Origin: Tritrichomonas musculus
Lineage: Eukaryota > Parabasalia > Tritrichomonadida > Tritrichomonadidae
Direction of reading: 5' to 3'
Assembly: GCA_039105265.1 (NCBI GenBank)
Contig: JAPFFF010000024.1
Span: forward strand, 124,001 to 188,000
Length of the DNA stretch: 64,000 nucleotides
Shown here: positions 8,495-17,935 of the stretch, in pieces
Layout: each line of letters starts with the position of its first letter
Position numbering within the stretch: position 1 is the stretch's first letter
Notes under the pieces: generated by a model
What the model was told of the DNA's origin: nothing
What the model saw: only the letters and a program-made list of their open reading frames with translations
Databases searched by the model: none
Made by a program: the position numbers and the translations under genes

Positions 8495-11400
8495 TCATTC
8501 ATTTACGTTTTCTTCGCTTTCATACAAATATAATGAATCATCAGTTTGTGAATCTGTATCTGGAGCATATATTTCAATTTTTCGTACAAATAGAATAGTG
8601 AGTATAATTGGTCTTATGGATTTTAATGGTAAAGTATATTTCAAGTCAACGAGAGCTTTTATATCAGGATTATTTAAAATCTTCTTTTCAGTTTTCAAAA
8701 TGTTCATTTTCCTATCAAATGAAGCTGGTCTCCTAATGCCTTCAATAGCTCTTTCAATTGCATCCTTTGTTTCTTCAATATTGATAGGACAAACATCATT
8801 AGCATTCAAAGTACAATAAAGTTTCTCTGCCCATCTTTTCCATTCAGAACTTTCTTTGTATGAATAAGAATCAGTAAGAACTTTGAAATCTTTCACCTTT
8901 TTGTCGTATTTCTTCTGTAACTCATTTCTCTCTCTATCTCTGTTTGAAAGTTTTTTCTCTAATTCGGCAATACGCAATCGAATCTCATCAATTGCGTATG
9001 ACAGAGGCATTCGTCTTCCAATATTTAACTTTTCTTTGCATAAAGCTGCATCTTTCAACAAGCCGAAATCATATTTTTCGGAGATTAAATCGACTAAATC
9101 AGCTAAGTCATCAATAGAAAAATCATTATTTGCAATAGTACTTTCGCAGTTAACTGCATTCTTCAGCTTTTTCGTTATTTCAGAAAGTTTTTGTTTAATA
9201 TCATTATTTACTTTTTCGTATGACATCTTCAAAGCTTTGATTTTCAGCTCATTTTGTTGTTGAATTAATTTAAAGTTTTCTCTTGCATCTTTCAATTCAG
9301 TTTCTAATTTCTTTTGTATAACTTTTGCTTTTGCAAGGTTTTTGTATGATTCTTCAAGCTTATACTGGGTGTCCTTAGTAAGTTCTTTTTGTTCAATGTA
9401 TCGGGAACGAACTGTTTCAAGTTCTTTGTTCAAATTAGAAACTTGTCTAGCATACGAATTATCAAGTTGTTCATTTCTCTTTTTAACATCTTCTAACTCA
9501 CTTTGAAGTTGTGATTCTAATTTAGCTTTTTGCTGCCTTAATTTCTTCATTTTTCCTTTGAGACCTGTAATATGGCTTTCATAATTGCTCATTGTCGACG
9601 TATTAAGATCGGATGATGCTTGATAATTGTCCATCTCTTTAGTAATCTTTGCAAGTTGTGTTTGAAGCATTTTGTTTTGTTCTTGGGAATCTTGAAGTTG
9701 CTGCGTGAGTGACATTCTAACTTCATCCTGCTTGTCGAAATCGAGTTCGGATTCATCTTCTTTTGGTTGAATTTCTCTGGGCTTAACAGCAACAGCATAC
9801 TGCTCGTTTTCTTTTTCTCTCTTAGTTCTTTCAATGGTGTCATTTAATTCTTTTTGAGCACTTTCTTTTTCATATCTTGCTTCATTCAACTTTTTAACGA
9901 GTGACGAAATTTGCTTTTCTTTAGCTTTTAATTGATTTGAAAGAGAAGTATTGTTTTTTTTCAATTTGAGAACTGATCTCTTTAATTTTTCGGTTTCACT
10001 ATCTTTGATATCAATTACATCAGAAGTTTTGGATAATATTTCACAAAATTCATCGAGTCCACTATCTATATCAGTTATTTCATGACCAAGATTTCTTTCC
10101 ATTTTACTTTTTAGATCTGAGATAGCTATTCCTGTTGACTGTAGTTCACTTTTCATTTGTTCTTTTTGATATTTCATTTCCTTGTTCCCTTTTCGATATT
10201 TTTTATATTCTCGCTCGAGAACTTTGTTTCTATCGGAAAGAATCTTGTTCACTTCAATAGCTGCTGTAAAAAGTGAAAAAAGGCTTCGAACTTCTGGTTG
10301 AAGAGTGCTTAAATCAAATAATTCATCATCATTAGCATTTTCTTCTTCATCTTCTTCGAAATTACTATTTCCATCAATTCCAAATGAATTCTTGGTACTA
10401 GTTCTAGATTTTTTGGTATTTTGATTATTTCTATTAGCAATATTGTAAAATGTTTTCAGCTGATCTCCAATTGATCCATTGTCACCAAAAATAGATGCAA
10501 CCTTTGTAGGTTCATTTTTCTGAAGAAATGTCTCAATCTGTTGGCATTGATTTTCAATCAATTCTTTTAATTCAATATCTTCAATCGGATTTTCTTTATA
10601 ATCTGATTTAGATAATGTACGTATAAAATAAAGTGCATTTTCTAAATGACCAAGTATTTGGTCATCGCAGTTTGTTATTCCCGACGTTGATTGTGAATTA
10701 GTCGCAGAATAATAGTGTGAAGCAGTTGAATAGTAACAACGATCTTCAATTAATGCACTGACAATTTGTAGAATTTGATTTGATTCTTCCTGCTGTTTAA
10801 TATTTTCATTATCGCTATTGGCAGTTTCTTTTTTATTTGGAACTTCGCCAGATGATTGTTTATTTTTTTGATCTTGAAACTTTTGTAATTCACCTTGAAG
10901 TTCAGGAGGAATTAAATCCAGTATTGATTTATGAAGATTGGATAAAATATTCTGCGAATCTTGGTATAATGATTCCGCTTTGTCAAAGCATTGTTGATAC
11001 TTGCCACATAATTCAACAAGATTTTTTCGTGCTTCGAATAACGAAGTTAATTGATCACAGTTAGTTTTTAGTAGTTCTTCGAAAGTTGAAATAGTTGATT
11101 CGAGGTTATCGTTAGATGCGTTTTTTTTATCACTTGGACTACGAATAGAATTTTTGTTATCGATTTTTAATGCTTGGATTTCTGTTTCTAATTGTTTATT
11201 TTTTGATGTTGTCTCGTCAAGTCTAAGTTTAATTTCACGAACTTTTGTATTTTGAGCAATTGCTGCTATTTGTTGATCTTTAATAATTTTTTTGTATTTC
11301 TCAAGCTCTTTCTTTAAATTGCTGTAATTACTTAAAGTATTGCCCTCTGGCTCATATTGGCCATCATCCATTGGTTGAAACTGAAAATCATCAATAATTT

Positions 11401-11557
11401 GTGGACTTTCAATAACAACTTTTCTATCTTTTTTAGTATTAAGCTCCGTTTGCTGATTTAAAGATGGTCTAGGAGCAGAAACTTCTCTAAATTCTGATGA
11501 ATCGCTTGTGCATTCTGTTTTTTGAGATGAATTTAATAAGATATTTCTTTTCTCCAT
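8495..11557 (-). CDS. Long coiled-coil protein
   Basis: 1020 residues from the ATG at 11557 (MEKRNILLNSSQ); the frame extends 11 codons further only to a TTG. The first 70 or so residues are Ser/Thr/Gln-rich and probably disordered. Much of the rest shows heptad patterns rich in Lys, Glu, Gln and Leu, especially about 75-130, 430-600 and 640-800. The coils are separated by less regular stretches, including an acidic EEDEEENANDDE segment. The last 120 residues look more globular and end in an acidic tail. There is no motor, kinase or membrane segment. A cytoskeletal, centrosomal or Golgi-tether role fits such proteins but is only inference. It converges with the GTPase gene. Confidence 0.85.
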   Translation of the reverse strand: MEKRNILLNSSQKTECTSDSSEFREVSAPRPSLNQQTELNTKKDRKVVIESPQIIDDFQFQPMDDGQYEPEGNTLSNYSNLKKELEKYKKIIKDQQIAAIAQNTKVREIKLRLDETTSKNKQLETEIQALKIDNKNSIRSPSDKKNASNDNLESTISTFEELLKTNCDQLTSLFEARKNLVELCGKYQQCFDKAESLYQDSQNILSNLHKSILDLIPPELQGELQKFQDQKNKQSSGEVPNKKETANSDNENIKQQEESNQILQIVSALIEDRCYYSTASHYYSATNSQSTSGITNCDDQILGHLENALYFIRTLSKSDYKENPIEDIELKELIENQCQQIETFLQKNEPTKVASIFGDNGSIGDQLKTFYNIANRNNQNTKKSRTSTKNSFGIDGNSNFEEDEEENANDDELFDLSTLQPEVRSLFSLFTAAIEVNKILSDRNKVLEREYKKYRKGNKEMKYQKEQMKSELQSTGIAISDLKSKMERNLGHEITDIDSGLDEFCEILSKTSDVIDIKDSETEKLKRSVLKLKKNNTSLSNQLKAKEKQISSLVKKLNEARYEKESAQKELNDTIERTKREKENEQYAVAVKPREIQPKEDESELDFDKQDEVRMSLTQQLQDSQEQNKMLQTQLAKITKEMDNYQASSDLNTSTMSNYESHITGLKGKMKKLRQQKAKLESQLQSELEDVKKRNEQLDNSYARQVSNLNKELETVRSRYIEQKELTKDTQYKLEESYKNLAKAKVIQKKLETELKDARENFKLIQQQNELKIKALKMSYEKVNNDIKQKLSEITKKLKNAVNCESTIANNDFSIDDLADLVDLISEKYDFGLLKDAALCKEKLNIGRRMPLSYAIDEIRLRIAELEKKLSNRDRERNELQKKYDKKVKDFKVLTDSYSYKESSEWKRWAEKLYCTLNANDVCPINIEETKDAIERAIEGIRRPASFDRKMNILKTEKKILNNPDIKALVDLKYTLPLKSIRPIILTILFVRKIEIYAPDTDSQTDDSLYLYESEENVNE

Positions 11558-11732
11558 ATATGAATACCGTTTACATATTTCAATTTTCAAGACCGTTTAA
11601 AATATCAATCCATTCAACTTCGCTTTTTTTGGTTAACAAACTGTTGCTTTTATATTTTTCCTTGATTTCAAATTATCATACAGAAATTTATCTATTTTAT
11701 AAAACTTTGTCGATTTTTGGATTTTTGCTTAT

Positions 11733-11768
<36 letters not shown>

Positions 11769-12294
11769 AATAAGAAAAGGGCCAAACAAACTCACAAAGT
11801 GGCAACTTTTTGATAATCAAATGGACAGTTATCCTCACAATTTTTTTCGAAATAATACAATTTCTCGTCAATTTGGGAAAAAAAAAAAAAAAAAAAAAAA
11901 ACTTTAAAAAATCAAAGTTTAATGATGTATTAAAGAGCTCGGAGATATTTGTAAACCTCGGTAATATTTGCAATCCTTCACTTTTTCTCCAAATCTAATG
12001 GAATTCATTCGACGCTGATTTTTTAATAGCATATTCACTCCTTGACAGATATGATATTTGATTTTCATGAAAATTTATAAACTCTTTTTATCAAAAACTA
12101 GAAAAAATCAGTTTTCTGTGTGAAACGGTTTTAGGTCAATTAAATGTTAAAAACGATTATTTTTAAAAAAAGTGAAAATTCCATTTTTATAATTAATATA
12201 AAAGTAAATTATAATATTAATATAAAAAAAAGAAAAAAAAAAAGAAAATTTCTATTAAAAAACATTAAGTTTTAGCATATCTTTTGCTACTGAG
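11558..12294. other. Intergenic region with long homopolymer tracts
   Basis: Contains a run of about 33 T at 11735-11767 and about 24 A at 11878-11901, 110 bp apart, upstream of the coiled-coil gene. Frames crossing these tracts are artefacts of homopolymer. No gene is supported. Confidence 0.7.
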
Positions 12295-13632
12295 TCTACT
12301 ACAAAACCCCCTAAAAAACCGTTTACAATTTTTTACGGCGCTATAAAACTATTCCTAACAAAATACCTCTATTCTTTTTAATACATTTGATATCCAGCAA
12401 TTATTATTCAGATCATAAATAATAATTTTATTGAACTATTTCTTTTGATTTTCTGTTTCAATGAATATAATTTAGATATCAATCATTGAAAATTGTATCA
12501 GATTTTTGCTCTGATATAAAGCATTTAATTTGTGCATAAAGCAAAATTCTGTTTTTGTTTTTTGTTTCAGTTTTTGCCCCAAAAAGTTACTTGATCATCA
12601 TCATTTAAAAATCTTTTGAAAATCAAAATTCATTCTATTGGCTTTGCTTATTTGATTTAGTGTTATTAGTACAGTTTTATTTATTAAAATGATTACACTT
12701 AAAGTGCTAGAACATAAAATGATTTTTTTATTTTTTGTTTAATTACTATTTCATTTTTACAAAATATAAAATATTTCTGTTATTTTCATATAAAAACAAA
12801 TAATTATATTATTTAATGCTTTTTTATGAGATATATCAAAAATAGATTAAGATATTCGATCAATATAAATTTTATTTATTTTTGAATAGTTTATTTCATT
12901 TTGAACTTTTTTAACAGATATTTTTAAAAATGGATAGAATAGTATAAATCAAATGATATTCTTAATTGATATTAAAAAAATATTCCTTGAATTTCTTTTC
13001 AAAAATAATAATTTTCATGATTTGAAGTAAATAAATGCATGAATATATTTATAATATAAAAAACTGGTTATATAAAAATAGTTAACTTAAAAATTTTTTA
13101 TATTAGAAAAAATAAATCTTACAATTTCATTGAAATATTGAGAGTTTTTTGTAGGAAAAACGTATTTTATTGTATGCAATTATTTTAAATTGAGAGTTTT
13201 TTGTAGGAAAAACGTATTATTTTGATAAGAGAATGAAAAGTTATAAAAAATAAAATATATTAAAAATAGTAAAATATATATTAATTATAATAATTTATAT
13301 ATTTATTTGATACTTAGTACGATAACAAAAATATATCAAAATATTAAATATTGCTTAAAAATTGTTGATAATTATTAAAAATTGCCCAATAATAGGAAAA
13401 TGAAAGTTTTAATCTTGAAAATATAAATAAATGTTTATATAAAATGTTTATAGATAGATTAATTGTCAATATCAAAAAATATGATTTTCGATGTAGTTAT
13501 ATATCCAGACAGGATCATTATTCCCTTTTGAGGTTATATAATATTTTAATCAGTATTAATAGCTGATAATTAATACACCATTATATTTTCGATTAGTCAC
13601 AAAAACAGAAATTTAGGGGGTTTTTCTACTAC
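12295..13632. mobile_element. Non-autonomous DNA transposon with 8-bp target duplication (hAT-like)
   Basis: The element is 12303-13624 (1,322 bp). Its ends are inverted repeats: AAAACCCCCTAAA at 12303-12315 and TTTAGGGGGTTTT at 13612-13624. They are flanked directly by the 8-bp duplication TCTACTAC at 12295-12302 and 13625-13632. An 8-bp duplication with short inverted ends is the hAT pattern. The interior is AT-rich and has no transposase ORF. Five consecutive G/C bases at both ends of an otherwise AT-rich stretch make a chance match unlikely. Confidence 0.78.
13137..13218 (+). repeat. 30-bp direct repeat inside the 12.3-kb transposon
   Basis: The string starting ATTGAGAGTTTTTTGTAGGA and continuing to CGTATT (30 bp) occurs at 13137-13166 and again at 13189-13218, 52 bp apart, with no visible difference. 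It lies within the hAT-like element. Confidence 0.85.
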
Positions 13633-13689
13633 CGCAGAACTAATGATTCCACTCATTAAAATTTCAAATAAACAAAAATTATATACTAT

Positions 13690-14690
13690 TTGAAATTTTA
13701 AATATTATATTTTTATTCAATTTCAAAAAATTTGTGTTCATTCATAGCTAAATCAGCAACTTCCCAACTCCTTATCTTGAAGTAGGCCAAATTTAAAATA
13801 ATAATTGTCTTTTCTTTTTCTTCTTTTTCTGTATTATTTTCGTATGATTTTATGATTTGTGAGAGATAGATATCATGATTATCGTTGCATATTGAGATTT
13901 AATGACTAAAGGATCTAATTCTTGATCAAAATAATCATTTTTTGTATAATCTTCAATTAAATTGATACTTTCTGGAATTTGGTATGTAAAGCATTGGATA
14001 ATGTATTTGAAATATGTTAAAGAACTCTTCTTTTCTAAAAAGGCACCATTTTGCTCTAATTTTTGACGAGAGAATTGTTCTTGAGAAATTACCTTCTTTG
14101 CGTTGGGTCAGATTCAGAGGAATAATCTAAGTCAGTGTATGTATTCGATTGTTTTATTTTTGGTTTATCTGGAACATAAAAAGTGTCATCTTCCGAATCC
14201 AATATACGATCTAATCGTTTTTCTATTTTTTAAATGCGTCTTTCAATATTTTCAATTCTCTTTTGCTCGTCTTTTGTCGACGTTCTCTTTAGAATGGGAA
14301 CAGGGAATTCTTTTCTCATAAAATGATTTATTAAAATTTCAAAACTTTTACAAATTTTGAAACTTATTTAGATTAGAAAATGACAGTAAGATAGTATAAA
14401 ATATTCATAACATATTTTTGTCGTTTTTATTATGAATATGATAAATGATTACAGGAAAGAGAAAAGCAAAGCCTACCGCTAACTACTCCAAGAGCCCCGT
14501 CACGGGACGGGAAGAATCGGCGATTCGCCATGGTACGGAAGAGCCGTGAGAGTCCCGTACCGACTATGATAGATGCCCTCAAAGAGAAAAAGGACCCAGA
14601 TAGTGAATGGAAAGAATATTATGCCTGCTTTTCTCAAAACATTACAGATAAATATGATACGTATTTTATATATGCTTATTTAGCTGGTGA

Positions 14691-14724
<34 letters not shown>

Positions 14725-14985
14725 CATTTAATAATACTGACGAAACAAAAGATGATTATCCACCTAATGGCGAAAATTTATTAATATTTTATGATAAAAA
14801 CCAAAAGCTTCATTTATATCAACTGACTACACTGATACTGAAAAAGCAGAAGCTCATTTAAATAAAATATATTTAAAAGAAAATCATACGAGTAATGGAA
14901 GAATTGATATCAATAATGTCGAATTAGATTGTAATGAATGTGATGAAGTCCATTTTGATGAAATACTTATTGAAAATGAAGCATA
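13690..14985. pseudogene. Decayed ORFs of an unidentified element or gene pair
   Basis: Two groups of coding-like fragments point away from a short spacer. On the minus strand (about 14319 down to 13700) there is a protein rich in charged residues, beginning MRKEFPVPILKRTS. On the plus strand (about 14450-14985) there is another, including PTMIDALKEKKDPDSEWKEY. Both are broken, by several lesions in total. A run of about 32 T (14693-14724) lies within the plus-strand fragment. I cannot name the family; an old mobile or virus-like element is possible but unproven. Base composition around 14480-14620 is far more GC-rich than its surroundings. Confidence 0.55.
14484..14572 (+). other. GC-rich island with three nested hairpins
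   Basis: About 90 bases of high GC in an AT desert. Three self-complementary units follow one another: CCCGTCACGGGACGGG at about 14500, GGCGATTCGCC at about 14519-14529, and an outer pair GGTACGG/CCGTACC at about 14531-14561 enclosing a GAGCCGTGAGAGT loop. It overlaps the start of the decayed plus-strand ORF. It could be a structured RNA, or simply GC-rich coding DNA of foreign origin. I recognise no known ribozyme core. Confidence 0.5.
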
Positions 14986-15555
14986 ATCTATTTTTTTGCT
15001 TAAAACCATCCCTAGTGAAATCGTAGGTTCGGTTAGGTCTGGGCTACAGTTTAAGACACACAGCCTGACATATACTACTGATATATTTCAAAATTTTCGC
15101 TGAGACTTTTGTCCATTCTATATATTATAGAAAAATTACAAATCAGCTACTATTTCCTGAATGTGATAATAACTCCAGTTGTATCATAAGATATGAACAC
15201 TCAGTTTTTTATTAACTTCAAAAGAATTCAATAATAGATTGAATAAAGAACATTTTTTCTAGCCTTTTACTTTGAGAAATTCAAAACTGAATGTTGTTAA
15301 AGGTATGAAAAAGTGCCCTTCTTTATGCCTACTAAATTCAATAGCAATCTATTTTTTCAGAAATTATTTTGCAGCTTTAAGACGTTCTGCTCATAAATAA
15401 TGCGCATTTTAAACAATGTCTTTAAAACTTATATAGAAGCCTTCAATTTGAAAGCATATGCTTATATATATTTAGATTAAAAGAAAAATTTTTCAGGAAG
15501 GAAAATTCACTCAAAAAAATGTAATATAAAACTTTTTGATAAAAATAATTTAAAT
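14986..15555. other. Intergenic spacer upstream of the E2 gene
   Basis: About 570 bp. A moderately GC-rich patch at about 15005-15075 follows the decayed ORF; the rest is AT-rich. AAACTTTTTGAT at about 15529-15540, 16 bases before the E2 ATG, may be promoter-related. No gene seen. Confidence 0.55.
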
Positions 15556-16041
15556 ATGAGTAGAACAAAAAATAAGAAGCAACTTTCTAATACATCAATT
15601 TCGTCATGCGATATTACTCTCCAAAAAAATTTGGATGAGCTTGATGAATTTATAAAGATCACTTTTCCTGATGAAAATAATATTAAACATTTTCATGTTA
15701 GAATTACTCCAGAACAAGGAATTTGGAAAGATGGAATTTTTGATTTTTCATTTACAATAGATGAAGAATGGCCGATTAAGCCGCCTACAGTTCGATCTAT
15801 TACTAGAATTTGGCATCCAAATATAGCTGAAGATGGTGAAGTTTGCTTGAGCATGCTAAAAGAAAATTATAGTCCTACTATATCAATTGGAAACCTTATA
15901 GCTGGTCTTCAATTTCTTTTCTGTGAGCCAAATGCACAGAGTCCTCTCAATAACGAGGCTGCTCTTCAATTGCGCCAGAATCCACAAGCATTCGAAGCCA
16001 AAGTAAAAGATTATATACGACAATATTGCCCTAAGCCTTAA
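15556..16041 (+). CDS. NEDD8-conjugating E2 enzyme, UBC12/UBE2M-UBE2F type
   Basis: 161 residues from the ATG at 15556. It is a complete UBC fold after a Lys-rich N-terminal tail, which in UBC12 docks the NEDD8 E1. His87-Pro88-Asn89 is the HPN motif and Cys97 (in GEVCLSML) the catalytic cysteine that carries the modifier as a thioester. The tail after the active site (SPLNNEAALQLRQNPQAFEA, then KVKDYIRQYC) matches UBE2M/UBE2F better than ubiquitin E2s. It should transfer a NEDD8-like modifier to cullins in the cytosol or nucleus. A short Lys-containing N-terminus (MSRTKNKKQL) rather than the longer acetylated tail leaves the M versus F assignment open. No intron is needed. Confidence 0.9.
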   Translation: MSRTKNKKQLSNTSISSCDITLQKNLDELDEFIKITFPDENNIKHFHVRITPEQGIWKDGIFDFSFTIDEEWPIKPPTVRSITRIWHPNIAEDGEVCLSMLKENYSPTISIGNLIAGLQFLFCEPNAQSPLNNEAALQLRQNPQAFEAKVKDYIRQYCPKP

Positions 16042-16325
16042 TCAAGTTAACTTTTTCCAATTGTTTAGAAAATATAGCATTCCACTTTTTAAGAAGTATC
16101 ATGCAGATAAGCATTCAAAATATTATTTTTCAATTTATATATATAAATCCATGCAACCAATAAGCGAATGCTTTGTTTAAACTCAGAACTTAATAATGCA
16201 TATTTTTATTTGTTGATATACTTCATTATATCCTAAAAAATAAACAACTATAATAAAATAATATCCATTTTTTGAAAATAAATTTTCAATTAGTATTCAA
16301 ACATAGGAGTGAAAATTCAAAAAAG
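16042..16325. promoter_or_regulatory. Upstream region of the MOCOS-like gene
   Basis: 284 bp of AT-rich DNA. A TTG-initiated extension at 16272 exists in frame, but the first ATG is at 16326. No motif recognised with confidence. Confidence 0.5.
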
Positions 16326-17843
16326 ATGATTCAATCTCCAAATCATTATCAGCGATACGGATGGATGAGGATAACACTTTTAGGCTTGCTTATTGCACTT
16401 GTTGCTTCACTGTTAAATTATGTTTTAACTTGTCCTAAATGCGTTAAAGATGATATCGATTTACCAAAAATCCAAAACCTTTTAAGTTCGTCGAATTATC
16501 CCACAGAGCTTCCGAATTTTCGCAAAAAATATATGAAACATCTTGGAAATGCTACATATCTTGATTATACAGGTGCAGGAGTTTATAATGATCTTAATCT
16601 TGAACTTTTCCGTCGCGATATATTATATAATAATACTTATGGTATCAATGAAAGTGATCCAAATTCCAAATTTTCCATTAATATTTATGATAACTATAAA
16701 AAGAAAATTATAAGCGAAACAAGGGAAACTCTTCTCAATTTTTTAGGCACATCATCAAAAGATAATAAATATACCGTTATTTTTGTACCAAGCGCAACTC
16801 AAGCATTAAAATTAATAGGCGAAAATTATAAATGGACTAAAAACAGTAAATACATATATACACGATACAACCATAACTCTGTTCTTGGAATCAGAAAATA
16901 CGCTTTAGCTGAAGGCGCAACTTTTTCTGTTGTTAATGAATCAACTGAATTTGAAGCTGATCCAGATGCATTATATGCTTTACCTTTAGAAGAAAACTTT
17001 GCAGGCATGAAAATATCGAAAAAAGAAATGCACCGTCTTACTCATACTCTTGGTATGAATGTAATTGCTGATACATCGGCTTACTTACCAACTAATCGTC
17101 TCAATTTGACGGAAACACCGTTTTCAGCTCTTGTTCTATCATTTTACAAGATTATAGGTTTTCCAAATTATGGTGCATGCATTTTACGCAATGATTTTAT
17201 TGATAAACATTTTCAGAAAAAGTCATACATGAGTAATGATGCTGATGTTTCTTTTCTAGATTCGACTATCCATAGACTTAAGTATAGAGAAGGCTCAGAC
17301 TATTCTTCGGAGTTTGAAGATGATGAACCTAATTACGAAATGTGCTATGCAGCTCTCATAGGTCTAAAATCGTTGATGTCAATTGGTTTAGATAATATTG
17401 AAGATCATGTTCATAAATTATCACAAAAATTATATCAGAACTTGCATCAAATGAAACATTCTAATGATGCTCCAGCAATTGAAATTTATGGAAATCACGG
17501 CAACACAAACTCTCTCGAATTACAGGGAGGAATTGTCTCATTTAATATAAAGAAGTCAAATGGTGATTATATTGGATATAGCCAGGTTGTTAAAGATGCA
17601 ACAAAACAGAATATTCATTTGAGAGGAGGCTGCCATTGCAATCCTGGAGCATGCTTTTCATCAATGAAAATACCAGAAGATATAGCTATGGACTATTTTA
17701 ACAAGAAAACTACGTGCGGCGATAACAATGATATAATTGATGGCATTCCTCTTGGTGCTGTTAGAGCATCTTTGGGATGGGCAACAGTTGAAGATGATAT
17801 TAACATATTTACAAAATTCATTTTAGATAACTACGTTTTTTAA
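16326..17843 (+). CDS. Membrane-anchored class V aminotransferase, MOCOS-like cysteine desulfurase domain
   Basis: 505 residues from the ATG at 16326. Residues 15-34 (MRITLLGLLIALVASLL) form one hydrophobic span, giving a single-pass membrane protein. The rest is a PLP-dependent fold-type I domain like the N-terminal half of molybdenum cofactor sulfurase. It shows THLDY/LDYTGAG, VIFVPSATQALKL and DTSAYLP. Lys275 in SFYKIIGFPNYGA is the expected PLP Schiff-base lysine. CHCNPGAC (Cys436, 438 and 443) matches the conserved MOCOS sulfur-carrying cysteine region. It lacks the MOSC half that binds molybdenum cofactor, since the frame ends after the aminotransferase domain. It should release sulfur from cysteine as a persulfide; the acceptor and the need for a membrane anchor are unknown. 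Confidence 0.82.
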   Translation: MIQSPNHYQRYGWMRITLLGLLIALVASLLNYVLTCPKCVKDDIDLPKIQNLLSSSNYPTELPNFRKKYMKHLGNATYLDYTGAGVYNDLNLELFRRDILYNNTYGINESDPNSKFSINIYDNYKKKIISETRETLLNFLGTSSKDNKYTVIFVPSATQALKLIGENYKWTKNSKYIYTRYNHNSVLGIRKYALAEGATFSVVNESTEFEADPDALYALPLEENFAGMKISKKEMHRLTHTLGMNVIADTSAYLPTNRLNLTETPFSALVLSFYKIIGFPNYGACILRNDFIDKHFQKKSYMSNDADVSFLDSTIHRLKYREGSDYSSEFEDDEPNYEMCYAALIGLKSLMSIGLDNIEDHVHKLSQKLYQNLHQMKHSNDAPAIEIYGNHGNTNSLELQGGIVSFNIKKSNGDYIGYSQVVKDATKQNIHLRGGCHCNPGACFSSMKIPEDIAMDYFNKKTTCGDNNDIIDGIPLGAVRASLGWATVEDDINIFTKFILDNYVF

Positions 17844-17935
17844 TAAATTTATAGATTAAATAAATATTATAAATATTTGTTTTTAAAATGTTAATTTAAT
17901 GCTAGATTTAATATAAAAATAATATTTATAATGGT

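Noticed and set aside
8598-9263. Plus-strand ORFs within the coiled-coil gene
   Set aside because: Antisense shadows of a Glu/Lys-rich coding strand with no domain or context.
14484-14572. Self-cleaving ribozyme (hammerhead or HDV-like) in the GC-rich island
   Set aside because: Neither a CTGATGA/GAAA hammerhead core nor an HDV-type double pseudoknot arrangement can be laid out from the sequence.
16272-16325. N-terminal extension of the MOCOS-like protein
   Set aside because: The extension begins at TTG; the first ATG at 16326 directly precedes the membrane anchor and is the better start. The same reasoning moved the starts of the GNAT, coiled-coil and Tub genes.
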